Positions 36,404 through 45,533 of a DNA stretch of 64,000 nt are shown piece by piece (within the stretch, counting starts at the first letter, position 1; each line of letters begins with the position of its first letter). The notes under the pieces were generated by a model. The model was given only the letters and a program-made list of their open reading frames with translations. It did not search any database and was not told the DNA's origin. Source of the DNA: Phreatobacter sp. (lineage in GTDB: Bacteria; Pseudomonadota; Alphaproteobacteria; Rhizobiales; Phreatobacteraceae); the NCBI RefSeq assembly GCF_022843985.1, contig NZ_JALHMP010000004.1:93849-157848 (forward strand), read 5' to 3'. The position numbers and the translations under genes were made by a program.

Positions 36404-36931
36404 ATGCACGTCCTCCTGACACGACTAGACCGCCTGACGGCCGCCCTCAGCCGGGTCTCGCTCCTCATCGCGGGAACGGGCCTTGTCGTCATGACCGTGC
36501 TCGTCTTCTGGAGTATTTTCGGTCGCTACGTTCTCAACAACACACCGACCTGGACCGAGCCGGCGGTCCTCCTGCTGATGAGCTGGTTCATCCTCCTCGG
36601 CGCCGCGTCCGGTGTGCGCGAGCGCGGCCATATCGGCTTCCAGATCGGCCTCGCGGCATCCCCGCCGCCCCTGCGCTTCGTCCTCAAGCTTATCACCGAG
36701 ATCCTTCTCGTCGGCTTCGGACTGGCCATGCTCGTCTATGGCAGCCAACTCGCCATCGGCACCTGGAGCGCCATCACGCCGATGATCGGTATCAGCCAGG
36801 GATGGGACTATGTCCCTGTTGCGGTGAGCGGCGCGATGATTGCGCTCTTCTCCTTCGAACGCCTGCTGATGGTGCTGTCCCGCACCGACGAGCCGGTCGC
36901 AACGCCCCTATCCTCCATCGAGCCCATCTGA
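36404..36931 (+). CDS. dctQ: TRAP transporter small permease (DctQ family)
   Basis: Small membrane subunit of the TRAP transporter, 175 aa with four hydrophobic helices. The DctQ family pattern is visible in VFWSIFGRYVLNNTPTWTEPAVLLLMSWFILLGAASGVRERGHIGF, where Trp-x-Glu and the Arg-Glu-x-x-His-Ile segment are conserved. It forms a complex with DctM and docks the loaded DctP. It lies 79 bp after dctP, past a stem-loop, and 10 bp before dctM. Confidence 0.93.
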   Translation: MHVLLTRLDRLTAALSRVSLLIAGTGLVVMTVLVFWSIFGRYVLNNTPTWTEPAVLLLMSWFILLGAASGVRERGHIGFQIGLAASPPPLRFVLKLITEILLVGFGLAMLVYGSQLAIGTWSAITPMIGISQGWDYVPVAVSGAMIALFSFERLLMVLSRTDEPVATPLSSIEPI

Positions 36932-36941
36932 GGGCGCCGCA

Positions 36942-38222
36942 ATGGAACTGGCGATCCTCTTCGGCACCTTCACCGTTCTGATCCTGATCGGCATGCCGAT
37001 CGCCTTCTGCCTCGGCGTCGCGTCGCTGGCGACCGTCTTCTACATGGACGTGCCACCGGTGGTGATCTTCCAGCAGATGAATTCGGGGATGAACGCCTTC
37101 GCCATGATGGCGATCCCCTTCTTCATCTATTCCGGCGACCTGATGATCCGCGGCGGCATCGCCGAGCGGCTGATCGCCTTCGCCGCCTCCCTCGTGGGTC
37201 ACCTGCGCGGCGGGCTCGGCCAGGTCAATGTCCTCACATCCACCATGTTCGGCGGCATTTCTGGCTCGGCCGTTGCCGATGCGTCCGCCGTCGGCGGCCT
37301 GATGATTCCGCAGATGGTCAAGCGCGGTTATGATGCCGATTACGCCGTCAACGTCACGGCCAACGCGGCGATCATCGCCCTGCTGATTCCGCCCTCGCAC
37401 AACATGATCATCTACTCGCTGGCGGCGGGAGGTAACCTGTCGATCGCCGACCTGTTCACCGCCGGAATCGTTCCCGGCCTGATGCTGGCGGGCGGCCTGA
37501 TGGTCGCGGCCTATGTCGTGGCCCGCCAGCGCGGCTATCCCACCGGCGTTTTTCCCGGCTGGATGTTGGTCGGCCGCACGCTTGTGATCGCCGCCCCCGG
37601 CCTGATCCTCATCGCCATCATCTTCGGCGGTGTCCGCTCGGGCGTCTTCACGGCGACGGAAAGCTCCTGCGTCGCGGTCGTCTATGCCTTGACCATCACC
37701 GTCCTCGTCTATCGCCAGCTAAGCTGGACCGACTTCGTCGAGGCGACGCTCGGCGCCGTGCGCACCACGGCAATGGTGCTGCTCGTCATCGGCACGGCGG
37801 CGGCCTTCGGCTGGCTGATGGCCTTCCTGCAGGTCCCGGCCCAGACGGTCGCCTTCATGAAGAGCATCACCAATGACCCCGTGATGATGCTCCTGTTGAT
37901 CAACGTCATCCTGCTCTTTCTCGGCACCTTCATGGACATGGCGCCGATGATCATCATCCTGACGCCGATCCTGCTGCCTGTGGTGAAGGCCTTCGGCGTC
38001 GATCCCATCCATTTCGGCGTCATCCTGATCCTCAATGCCGGCATCGGCCTCAACACCCCACCGGTCGGATCCGTCCAGTTCGTCGCCTGCGCCATCGGCA
38101 AGGTATCGATCGGCGACAGCATGAGGACGATCTGGCCCTTCTATGGTGCGTCCGTCGTCGTGTTGCTGCTGGTGACCTATGTGCCGGCCTTCTCGCTCTG
38201 GCTCCCCTCCCTGTTCCGCTGA
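36942..38222 (+). CDS. dctM: TRAP transporter large permease (DctM family)
   Basis: Large permease subunit of 426 aa, Na+-driven, with ~12 hydrophobic segments. Family motifs include IPFFIYSGDLMIRGGIAERLIAFA, FGGISGSAVADASAVGGLMIPQMVKRGYD and ALLIPPSHNMIIYSLAAGG, plus the C-terminal MDMAPMIIILTPILLPVVKAFGVDPIHFGVILILNAGIGLNTPPVG. It completes a three-protein TRAP system with the preceding two genes. The stop is 21 bp before kduI, so the uronate enzymes belong to the same transcript. Confidence 0.95.
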   Translation: MELAILFGTFTVLILIGMPIAFCLGVASLATVFYMDVPPVVIFQQMNSGMNAFAMMAIPFFIYSGDLMIRGGIAERLIAFAASLVGHLRGGLGQVNVLTSTMFGGISGSAVADASAVGGLMIPQMVKRGYDADYAVNVTANAAIIALLIPPSHNMIIYSLAAGGNLSIADLFTAGIVPGLMLAGGLMVAAYVVARQRGYPTGVFPGWMLVGRTLVIAAPGLILIAIIFGGVRSGVFTATESSCVAVVYALTITVLVYRQLSWTDFVEATLGAVRTTAMVLLVIGTAAAFGWLMAFLQVPAQTVAFMKSITNDPVMMLLLINVILLFLGTFMDMAPMIIILTPILLPVVKAFGVDPIHFGVILILNAGIGLNTPPVGSVQFVACAIGKVSIGDSMRTIWPFYGASVVVLLLVTYVPAFSLWLPSLFR

Positions 38223-38243
38223 TCGCCTGCCGAAAGGTTCGCC

Positions 38244-39080
38244 ATGCCCATCGACGTTCGCCAAGCCTCGCATCCGCAAGCTGCGAGACATTTCGACACC
38301 GCCGCCCTGCGCGCCCATTTCCTCATCGAGAGCCTGTTCCTGGCGGATCAGGTCAACCTCACCTACAGCCATGTCGACCGCATCGTCGTCGGCGGCGCGA
38401 TGCCGGTGGCACGCCCCCTCACGCTGGAAACGCACAAGGCATTGGGACAACCCACCTTCCTCGCCAGGCGCGAGCTCGGCGTCTGCAATATCGGCGGCCC
38501 CGGACGGGTCATCTGCGACGGCGAAACCTTCCCGCTGAACCTGCGCGACATGCTCTACATCGCGATGGGTACGACCGACGTCGTGTTCCATTCGGACGAC
38601 CCGCAGAACCCCGCTCGGTTCTACCTTTTCTCGACGCCGGCCCATGCACGGCACCAAACGGTCCTTGTCCGCGAGGTGGACGCCAATGCCCTCGAACTCG
38701 GCAGCCAGGACCAGGCGAACACCCGCACCCTGCGCCAGTACATCATCCCGGGCCGGGTCGATTCCTGCCAGCTTGTCATGGGCCTGACGACGCTGAAGCC
38801 CGGCAATATCTGGAACACCATGCCGAGCCACGTTCATGACCGGCGCTGCGAGGCCTACCTCTATTTCGACCTGAAGGACGATGCCCGTGTCTTCCACCTG
38901 ATGGGCGAGCCGGCGGAGACGCGGCACCTGGTCGTCGCCAACGAGCAGGCGATCATCTCCCCGCCCTGGTCGATCCATTCCGGTTGCGGCACCGCCGCCT
39001 ATTCCTTCATCTGGGCCATGGGGGGCGACAACCAGGACTTCACCGACATGGACATGGTGCCCATGGGAGCCCTGCGGTGA
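38244..39080 (+). CDS. kduI: 5-dehydro-4-deoxy-D-glucuronate isomerase
   Basis: KduI isomerises 5-keto-4-deoxyuronate (DKI) to 2,5-diketo-3-deoxygluconate (DKII) in pectin/uronate breakdown. The 278-aa length and bicupin layout match the family. The zinc ligands are seen in the C-terminal cupin: MPSHVHDRRCEAYLYFD (two His and a Glu), with the distal His in SPPWSIHSGCGTAAYSFIWAMGGDN. DMDMVPMGALR near the end is also typical. It lies between the TRAP genes and kdgF, with a GTGA overlap to the latter. The next enzyme, KduD, is not encoded in the window. Confidence 0.95.
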   Translation: MPIDVRQASHPQAARHFDTAALRAHFLIESLFLADQVNLTYSHVDRIVVGGAMPVARPLTLETHKALGQPTFLARRELGVCNIGGPGRVICDGETFPLNLRDMLYIAMGTTDVVFHSDDPQNPARFYLFSTPAHARHQTVLVREVDANALELGSQDQANTRTLRQYIIPGRVDSCQLVMGLTTLKPGNIWNTMPSHVHDRRCEAYLYFDLKDDARVFHLMGEPAETRHLVVANEQAIISPPWSIHSGCGTAAYSFIWAMGGDNQDFTDMDMVPMGALR

Positions 39081-39415
39081 CGACGGGCACGGACATCATC
39101 CTGCACGATGGCGACGTCGCCTGGACCGACCTCGGCGGCGGCGTGAAGCGCAAGATCCTGACCCATGACGCGAATGTCATGCTGGTCCGGGTGGTCTTCG
39201 ACAAGGGGGCCGTCGGTCCGCCCCACCATCATCCCCACATCCAGTGCACGCTGGTCGCCCGTGGCCGCTTCGAGGTGACGATCGGTGACCGCAGAACGGT
39301 TCTGGATCAGGGCGACAGCTTCATCGTGCCGACCAATGTCATTCACGCGGTCGTCGCACTCGAGGCCGGTGAACTCGTCGACAGCTTCACGCCGCGGCGC
39401 GACGATTTCCTCTAG
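39077..39415 (+). CDS. kdgF: KdgF-like cupin, pectin/uronate degradation protein
   Basis: A single-domain cupin of 112 aa. The metal site is in GPPHHHPHIQCTLVARGRFEV (His cluster) and NVIHAVVALEAGE (distal His). KdgF converts 4,5-unsaturated galacturonate/uronate monomers to the linear keto form DKI, the substrate of KduI. The GTG start at 39077 overlaps the kduI stop by 4 bp, which makes the reaction pair translationally coupled and supports the assignment. A longer reading from 38984 lies within kduI in another frame and is rejected. Confidence 0.9.
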   Translation: MTTGTDIILHDGDVAWTDLGGGVKRKILTHDANVMLVRVVFDKGAVGPPHHHPHIQCTLVARGRFEVTIGDRRTVLDQGDSFIVPTNVIHAVVALEAGELVDSFTPRRDDFL

Positions 39416-39516
39416 CGCAGAGCCTGGGCCAACCGTCGTGGCAGGGGAGCCTTGTCCGGGCGGCGATTTCTGATCCCCCGCCGCATTTTAGGCGGAAAGA
39501 GACGGGACGGTCAGGG

Positions 39517-40410
39517 ATGGAAGCACTCTTCATCGGACAGACCTATATCGACGTCACCGTGCTGGCGGACGCCATTCCGACCGGCGACGACAAGGCCGTG
39601 GCAAAGGACTATGCCGTCTCCTTCGGTGGAAATGCCGTCACCGCCGCCTTTGCCTGCGCCAAGCTCGGCGTGAAGCCAGACCTTCTGGCCTCGCTCGCCA
39701 ATGACTGGCTTGGTCACATGTTCTCCGACATGGCCGCCCGCTATGACATTGCTTTGCACCCACGACCGGTGAAGCGATCGTCGCTGTCCTTCGTGATCCC
39801 GAACAAGGGCAAACGCGCCATCCTGCGTGCCCGCGACGACAGGTACCTGCATCCCTTCCCCAGCCTGAACCTGGATGGCTGCCGCCTGCTGCACCTCGAC
39901 GGACACCAGCCTGATGCGGCCATGGCCTATGCCAAGGCCTGCCGCGAGAAAGGCATCCTGACCTCGCTCGATGGCGGCAGCGTGCGGTCGAACACGGCGG
40001 ATCTGCTCGGCTTCATCGACGTCGCGGTGGTGGCGGAGAATTTCTGCGAGCAGATGGAGCTGACGCCAGGCGAGATGCTGACCCTGCTCCACGCGAGAGG
40101 CTGCAGGATTGGCGCGGTGACCCTGGGCGAGCGCGGCATGGTCTGGATCGACGCGGCGGCCGAGAAGCGGGAGATGCCGGCCTTGCCGGTCCCCTCGTCG
40201 CGCATTGTCGATACCAGCGGCGCCGGCGATGTCTTCCACGGTGCCTATTGCTACGCCTATCTCGCCAATCCCGAAGGGGCCTGGGAGGATCGCTTCCGCT
40301 TTGCCCGCGGCGCCTCCGCCCACGCCATCCAATATCTCGGCAACGAGGCCAAGCTGCCGACACTGGCCGACATCGCCGCCGCACGTGCCGCTTTCGAGCC
40401 GGCGGCGTGA
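39517..40410 (+). CDS. PfkB-family carbohydrate kinase
   Basis: A ribokinase-fold sugar kinase of 297 aa. The N-terminal substrate region contains SFGGNAVTAAFACAKLG and the C-terminal ATP/catalytic motif is DTSGAGDVFHGAYCYAYL, with the catalytic Asp in GAGD. Given the preceding uronate genes, phosphorylation of 2-keto-3-deoxygluconate (a KdgK-like role) is possible. However, it is separated from kdgF by 101 bp, and its substrate residues do not let me tell KDG kinase from other PfkB sugar kinases. It converges on the RND pump gene with 6 bp between stops. Confidence 0.88.
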   Translation: MEALFIGQTYIDVTVLADAIPTGDDKAVAKDYAVSFGGNAVTAAFACAKLGVKPDLLASLANDWLGHMFSDMAARYDIALHPRPVKRSSLSFVIPNKGKRAILRARDDRYLHPFPSLNLDGCRLLHLDGHQPDAAMAYAKACREKGILTSLDGGSVRSNTADLLGFIDVAVVAENFCEQMELTPGEMLTLLHARGCRIGAVTLGERGMVWIDAAAEKREMPALPVPSSRIVDTSGAGDVFHGAYCYAYLANPEGAWEDRFRFARGASAHAIQYLGNEAKLPTLADIAAARAAFEPAA

Positions 40411-40416
40411 ACGCTC

Positions 40417-43400
40417 CTATTCCGCGGCGACCGGCAGCGCGGACGCCGGCACGATGGCCTGCTCGCCCGCTTCACCGGCCTTCGGCACCGGCTTGCGGAC
40501 CCGGAACCATACGGCATAGAGCGCCGGCAGGAACACCAGGGTCAGGATCGTCGCGCCGAGCAGGCCGCCGCCGATGGTGATGGCCATCGGTCCCCAGAAC
40601 AGGGAGTTCGCCAGCGGGATCATGGCCAGGATCGCGGCAAGCGCGGTCAGCACCACCGGCCGTGACCGGCGGACGGTCGCCTCGATGATCGCGTCATAGA
40701 GCGTATAGCCCGCCGACACCTCCTCATCGATCTGCTGCACCAGGATCACCGTGTTGCGCATGATCATGCCGGCAAGCGCGATCAGGCCGAGCAGCGCGAC
40801 GAAGCCGAAGGGCGCGTTGAGCAGGTTGAGGGCGAGCGAGGCCCCGACGATCCCCAGCGGCGCGGTCAGGAACACCAGGGCGAGCCGCGAGAACGATTGC
40901 AGCTGGATCATCAGGACCGTGAGCATGCACAGCAGCATGACCGGGAAGAGCACGAAGATCGAGGCATTGGCCTTGGCCGATTCCTCCACCGCGCCGCCCT
41001 GCTCGATCCGCATGCCGGCGGGAAGGGTGGCGATGAGATCCGTCAGGGCCGCCTGCACCTGGGCGCTGACCACCGGCGGCTGGACACCATCGGCGACGTC
41101 GGTCCTGACCGTCATGGTCAGGTCGCGGTTGCGTCGCCACAGGATCGGGTCCTCCGGCTCGTATTGGATGCGCGCCACCTGGGCGAGCGGCACCGGAACG
41201 CCGCCGCGGCTGGAGATCGTCAGGTCGCCGATGCGGCCGAGATCGACGCGTTCGGAGGGGACGGCACGGGCGACGATGTCCACCTTCTCGGTCCGGTCGC
41301 GGACCGTGGTGATGGTGACCCCGGTCAGCAGGGTCTGCAGGGTCTGCGCCACGTCCTGGACATTGAGCCCGAGCGCCCGGGCCCGGTCCTGATCAACGAT
41401 CAGGCGCACCGACGGCGACTGCTCGTTCCAGTCCAGATGCGGGTCGCGGGTGTTGGGATTGGCGCGCATGATGTCTCGCACCTTGCGCGCCGTCTCCCGC
41501 ACCAGTTCCGGCTCCGAACCCATGACGCGGAACTGGACGGGGAAGCCGACCGGTGGGCCGAAGTTGAAGCGGTCGACGCGCACCCGCGCTTCCGACAGGG
41601 CGCCGGCGGCGATCTCCCGCTCGAGCCGCGACTTCAGCCTTTCCCGGGCTGCGAGGTCCTTCGCCTGGATGACGATCTCGGAGAAGGATTCGTCGGGAAG
41701 CTGGGGGTTGAGGCCGAGCCAGAAGCGCGGCGATCCCTGCCCCACATAGGTCGTGTAGGTCTTCACATCAGCATCGCCCTTGAGCAGGGCCTCGCCGCGC
41801 TTGGCCGTCTCCAGCGAGGCGGTGATGGCACTGCCCTGCGGCAGGCGCATCTGCAGGAAAAGCTCGGTACGCTCGGAAACAGGGAAGAACTGCTGCTGCA
41901 CGCGGCCGAAAGCGACGATCGAGACGGCGAAGATGACCACTGTCGCCGCAACGACGAAGAACTTGTGGTTGACCGACCAGCGAATGACGGCGCGCAGTCG
42001 GTTATAGACCGGCGTCTCGTAGATGGCATGCGGGTTGGAGTGATCCGGCTTGGGCGGCGCCGGCTTGCCGCGCTTGAGGGCGCGGGCGAGCTTCCTCTGG
42101 TACTTGCGCTCCTCCAGCGCATGGAAGTCGGGCAGGAACTGCGCCCCGAGATAGGGCGTGAAGATGACCGCGACGAACCAGGAGGCGATCAGCGAAATGC
42201 CGACGATCCAGAAGATCGAACCCGTGTATTCGCCGGTGGAGGAATTGGCGAGGCCGACCGGCATGAAGCCGATCGCCGTGACCAGGGTGCCGGTCAGCAT
42301 CGGAAAGGCGGTCGAGGTCCAGGCATAGGCCGCCGCGGACAGACGGTCCCAGCCCTGCTCCATCTTCACCACCATCATCTCGACGGCGATGATGGCGTCA
42401 TCGACCAGCAGGCCGAGCGCGATGATGAGGGCACCGAGCGAGATGCGGTGCAGGTCAATGCCCATCGCGTACATGGCGACGAAGACCATGGCCAGCACCA
42501 GCGGCACCGACAGGGCGACGATGATGCCGGTCCGCCAGCCCAGCGACACGAACGACACCAGCAGCACGATGCCGAGGGCCTCCAGGAACACCTTGATGAA
42601 CTCGGCGATCGCCTTCTGCACGACATAGGGCTGGTCGGCGATCTGGCCGAGCTCGATGCCGGCCGGCAGGTCCCGGCGGAATTCCGCGCTTGCGGCGGCG
42701 AGATCGGCACCCCACTGGGAAATGTTGCCGCCCTTTTGCATGACGACGCCGACAAGCACGGCCTGCTGGCCTTCCTGGCGGATGAGATAGGTCGGCGGAT
42801 CGACGAAGCCGCGGGTCACAGTGGCGATGTCACCGAGGCGGAAGATGCGGCCGTTCACGTCGATCGGCGTGGCGGCGACCGCCTCCACACCGTTCAGGGC
42901 GCCGGTGACACGCAGCGGCACGCGGGCCGAGCCCGTGTCGATCGTGCCGGCAGGCACCATGGCATTCTGCCTTTGCAGGCTGTCGAAGATCGCCGTGGCG
43001 GGGACGCCCAGGGTCGCCAGCTTGGCATGGCTGAACTCGACGAAGATGCGCTCGTCCTGGGTGCCGTAGAGGTTCACCTTGGTCACGTTGGGAACACGCA
43101 GCAGGCGGCTCTTCAGCGTTTCGGCATAGCGCTTGAGATCGGCATAGGACGCGCCGTCCCCGGTCAGTGTGAAGAGCACGGCATCGACGTCGCCATATTC
43201 GTCATTGACGTTCGGGCCGATCAGTCCCGCGGGCAGGTCGGCACGGATGTCGTCGAGCTTCTTGCGCAGCTGATAGAACAGCTGCGGCACGTCGCGCGCC
43301 GGCGTCTGGTCGCGAAACTGCACCTGCATCGCGGTGAAGCCCGGCTTGGTATAGGTCTGCACCCGCTCGAACCACGGCAGTTCCTGCAGCTTCTTCTCGA

Positions 43401-43641
43401 TCCGCTCGGCCACCTGATCCTGCATCTCGCGGGCCGTGGCCCCGGGCCAGATCGCCGTGATGACGGCGACCTTGATGGTGAAGGAGGGATCCTCCGCCTG
43501 GCCGAGCCGCATGTAGGAGATGATGCCGGCGCCGGCCACGGCGAGCAGCATGAACAGGACGAGCGCCTTGTGGGTGACCGCCCAGTGCGACCAGTTGTTG
43601 CGGGTCAGGCTGGGGTCATGGCTGTCATGGGCAGCAGACAT
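40417..43641 (-). CDS. RND efflux pump permease (AcrB/HAE1 superfamily)
   Basis: A proton-driven inner-membrane multidrug/solvent efflux pump of 1074 aa, the normal size. It has 12 TM helices with two large periplasmic loops. The TM4 proton-relay pair Asp-Asp is in IIALGLLVDDAIIAVEMM. TM1 is ALVLFMLLAVAGAGIISYMRLG, and the first loop contains the QDQVAERIEKKLQELPWFERVQTYTKPGFTAMQVQF segment. The C-terminal half has PLGIVGASLALNLLNAPFGFVALLGLIALAGMI, typical of the family. It is the last gene of a tetR-adaptor-pump operon; no outer-membrane channel gene is nearby. Confidence 0.95.
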   Translation of the reverse strand: MSAAHDSHDPSLTRNNWSHWAVTHKALVLFMLLAVAGAGIISYMRLGQAEDPSFTIKVAVITAIWPGATAREMQDQVAERIEKKLQELPWFERVQTYTKPGFTAMQVQFRDQTPARDVPQLFYQLRKKLDDIRADLPAGLIGPNVNDEYGDVDAVLFTLTGDGASYADLKRYAETLKSRLLRVPNVTKVNLYGTQDERIFVEFSHAKLATLGVPATAIFDSLQRQNAMVPAGTIDTGSARVPLRVTGALNGVEAVAATPIDVNGRIFRLGDIATVTRGFVDPPTYLIRQEGQQAVLVGVVMQKGGNISQWGADLAAASAEFRRDLPAGIELGQIADQPYVVQKAIAEFIKVFLEALGIVLLVSFVSLGWRTGIIVALSVPLVLAMVFVAMYAMGIDLHRISLGALIIALGLLVDDAIIAVEMMVVKMEQGWDRLSAAAYAWTSTAFPMLTGTLVTAIGFMPVGLANSSTGEYTGSIFWIVGISLIASWFVAVIFTPYLGAQFLPDFHALEERKYQRKLARALKRGKPAPPKPDHSNPHAIYETPVYNRLRAVIRWSVNHKFFVVAATVVIFAVSIVAFGRVQQQFFPVSERTELFLQMRLPQGSAITASLETAKRGEALLKGDADVKTYTTYVGQGSPRFWLGLNPQLPDESFSEIVIQAKDLAARERLKSRLEREIAAGALSEARVRVDRFNFGPPVGFPVQFRVMGSEPELVRETARKVRDIMRANPNTRDPHLDWNEQSPSVRLIVDQDRARALGLNVQDVAQTLQTLLTGVTITTVRDRTEKVDIVARAVPSERVDLGRIGDLTISSRGGVPVPLAQVARIQYEPEDPILWRRNRDLTMTVRTDVADGVQPPVVSAQVQAALTDLIATLPAGMRIEQGGAVEESAKANASIFVLFPVMLLCMLTVLMIQLQSFSRLALVFLTAPLGIVGASLALNLLNAPFGFVALLGLIALAGMIMRNTVILVQQIDEEVSAGYTLYDAIIEATVRRSRPVVLTALAAILAMIPLANSLFWGPMAITIGGGLLGATILTLVFLPALYAVWFRVRKPVPKAGEAGEQAIVPASALPVAAE

Positions 43642-43695
43642 CGGAGCACTCCGCGGGGAGACCAGAGGGCAGACTGTGGATGGCCGACGTCTGCG

Positions 43696-44805
43696 TCAGC
43701 GGGCGGCGACGATGCGCACACGCTGGGCGATATCGAGCTTGTGCACGCCCAGCGTGACGACCTTGTCGCCTTCCGCGATGCCTTCGGCGATGAGCACGTC
43801 GCGACCGTCATAGCCGGCGACCGTGACAGGCTTCAGCGACAGCTGGCCCGTGGCGACATCGACGACGAAGACGGACGGGCCGCGCCCTTCGGAATAGAGC
43901 GCGGAGATGGGGAGGCGAGCCACGCGGGCGGACGCGGGCTCGCCAGCCGTGACGGTCGCGGTCATACCGATGACCACGCCGTCATCGGCGTCTTGAATGG
44001 TGAAACGGGCCTGGAAGGTCCGGGTGGCGACATCGGCCGATGCGGCGAGCTCACGCAGGACCGCCGGATAGGTCTTGTCGGCATTCGACCACAGGGAGAC
44101 CCGGGCAGCGCCCGACCGGCGCAGATCGTCGATCAGCGCTTCGGGAATGGCGACGACGGCTTCCCGCTCGCCGGAACGGGCCAGCCGCACGACCGGCGTG
44201 CCGGCCGCAACCACCTGGCCGGGCTCGGCCAGCGTCGCCGTGACGACGCCGTCGCTGTCGGCGACCAGGGTCGCATAGGCCAACTGGTTGGCGGCGAGGT
44301 CGAGGGAGCGCTTGGCGCGATCGAGCCTGCCGCGGGCATCGGCGGTCCTGGCGAGCTGCGTGTCCAGGGTCGCCTGTGTCGCCCAGCCGGCGGCGCGCAG
44401 GTCCTGGGTGCGCTTGTCCTGGGCGAGGGAGGCGGAGAGGTTCACTTCCGCAGCGGTGAGTTCGGCAGCGGCCTGCTGCATCTGCAGCGCGAGATCGGCC
44501 GAGTCGAGGCGGGCGAGCGGCTGGCCGCGCGCGACCCGTTCGCCCTGCTGGACGAGCCGCTCGGAAACCTTGCCGGCAACGCGGAAGCCGAGATCGCTCT
44601 CGATACGCGGCCTGACGGTGCCGACGAAGGACCGCTCGCGCACCAGCGGCTTGAAGGTGACAGGCTCGGCACGGACGGCGCGCGGCGGCGCGTCCTCCGG
44701 CTTGGCGTCGGACCGGGCATTGCTGTCGGTGCAGGCGGCAAGCCCCATGGCCAGCAGGCCGAGGGTGGCGAGGGGCAGGATGCGAAGGCCGTCAGAGCGG
44801 GACAT
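43696..44805 (-). CDS. RND efflux periplasmic adaptor lipoprotein
   Basis: Membrane-fusion protein of 369 aa linking the pump to an outer-membrane channel. The lipoprotein signal has the lipobox LAAC near residue 23 (GLLAMGLAACTD), so it is lipid-anchored. A lipoyl/barrel-sandwich half-motif (GFRVAGKVSERLVQQGERVARGQPLARLD), a helical hairpin (residues ~105-180) and a beta-barrel/membrane-proximal domain with GMTATVTAGEP follow. The ATG at 44805 is chosen because the 42 residues upstream are Arg/Pro-rich and would hide the signal. It lies 11 bp after tetR and 54 bp before the pump gene. Confidence 0.93.
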   Translation of the reverse strand: MSRSDGLRILPLATLGLLAMGLAACTDSNARSDAKPEDAPPRAVRAEPVTFKPLVRERSFVGTVRPRIESDLGFRVAGKVSERLVQQGERVARGQPLARLDSADLALQMQQAAAELTAAEVNLSASLAQDKRTQDLRAAGWATQATLDTQLARTADARGRLDRAKRSLDLAANQLAYATLVADSDGVVTATLAEPGQVVAAGTPVVRLARSGEREAVVAIPEALIDDLRRSGAARVSLWSNADKTYPAVLRELAASADVATRTFQARFTIQDADDGVVIGMTATVTAGEPASARVARLPISALYSEGRGPSVFVVDVATGQLSLKPVTVAGYDGRDVLIAEGIAEGDKVVTLGVHKLDIAQRVRIVAAR

Positions 44806-44816
44806 GGCGTGGGTCC

Positions 44817-45419
44817 TCAGGCTTTCAGGGCGCGGATGGCGAACTGCGTCAGGCGGCTTGTCTGCTCGTCGAGATCGTTGTCGAGCGCGCAATGGGCAAT
44901 CAGGGTCGGGTGGAAGACAGTGGCGTGGCACTGCTTGAAGGAGAGGGCTGCCTCCACCGGGTCGCGGATCACGAAGGTGCCGGCGGCCATGCCCTCACGG
45001 ATCACCGTGGCGAAGAGGGCGACGAGCGTCTCAAGATGGGCCTGTATGACATGCCAGTTCTCGGTCATGGCCGCCTCGACCATGTCATAGAGCCGCTTCT
45101 CGTCCATGAACTGGGCCTTGTTGAACCGGTGCAGCGCCAGGGCCATGCGCGCCAGACGCTCCTCCGCCGGAACGGCCTGGTCGGCGGCGATCTCGCGCAG
45201 GACGTCGTGGCACTGATCCAGCAGCCGTCGGGCGATCTCCTCGCAGATCGCCGATTTCGACGGGAAGAAGCGATAGACATTGGCCGAGCTCATTCCGAGC
45301 TCGTTGGCGATGTCGGCGATCGCCGTCTTGCCATAGCCGACCCTGCGGAAATGCTCCTCGGCGACGATGAGGATACGCTCGCGTGTCTCGTCTGCGGTGA
45401 ACCGGGCCCGAATGGACAT
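44817..45419 (-). CDS. TetR/AcrR-family repressor of the RND operon
   Basis: A 200-aa TetR-type regulator. The N-terminal helix-turn-helix is RERILIVAEEHFRRVGYGKTAIADIANELGMSSANVYRFFPSKSAICEEIARR (residues ~12-65), with the classic YRFFPSKSA recognition/anchor segment. The C-terminal ~135 residues form the ligand/dimer domain. It is the first gene of the operon it probably controls, with a promoter and palindromic operator just upstream (45440-45480). The inducer is presumably a pump substrate, which cannot be named from the sequence. Confidence 0.92.
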   Translation of the reverse strand: MSIRARFTADETRERILIVAEEHFRRVGYGKTAIADIANELGMSSANVYRFFPSKSAICEEIARRLLDQCHDVLREIAADQAVPAEERLARMALALHRFNKAQFMDEKRLYDMVEAAMTENWHVIQAHLETLVALFATVIREGMAAGTFVIRDPVEAALSFKQCHATVFHPTLIAHCALDNDLDEQTSRLTQFAIRALKA

Positions 45420-45439
45420 GATGTCTATGTAGTTATGAA

Positions 45440-45461
45440 TGATGATTTTGAAAATTTATCA
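45440..45461. promoter_or_regulatory. Candidate TetR operator
   Basis: A near-palindrome centred on ATTTT-G-AAAAT (45445-45455), extended by TGAT at 45440-45443 and ATCA at 45458-45461. It covers the -10 element of the minus-strand promoter upstream of tetR, so repressor binding would shut off the operon (autorepression). Confidence 0.55.
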
Positions 45462-45480
45462 CTTGTCAGAGTTGCGTCAA
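45453..45480 (-). promoter_or_regulatory. Sigma-70-type promoter of the tetR-adaptor-pump operon
   Basis: On the minus strand a -35 TTGACG (45480-45475) and a -10 TAAATT (45458-45453) are separated by 16 bp in the only markedly AT-rich patch of the region. The expected start is near 45446, ~27 nt before the tetR ATG at 45419. Confidence 0.55.
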
Positions 45481-45533
45481 GAGCCATTCTGTCGCAGCGC
45501 ACCAACGGCGTTAACAGCCTCCTTCGCGCATGC

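Noticed and set aside
39416-39516. A terminator between kdgF and the sugar kinase
   Set aside because: Only a weak 5-bp CCGCC/GGCGG hairpin around an AT-rich loop is present and no U-tract follows, so it cannot be supported.
40897-45090. A 1397-codon open frame on the plus strand, antisense to the RND pump, adaptor and tetR genes
   Set aside because: The minus-strand genes carry clear family motifs. The antisense product is low-complexity, rich in Arg, Gly, Asp and His, and spans three separate genes, which is expected from high GC at third positions.
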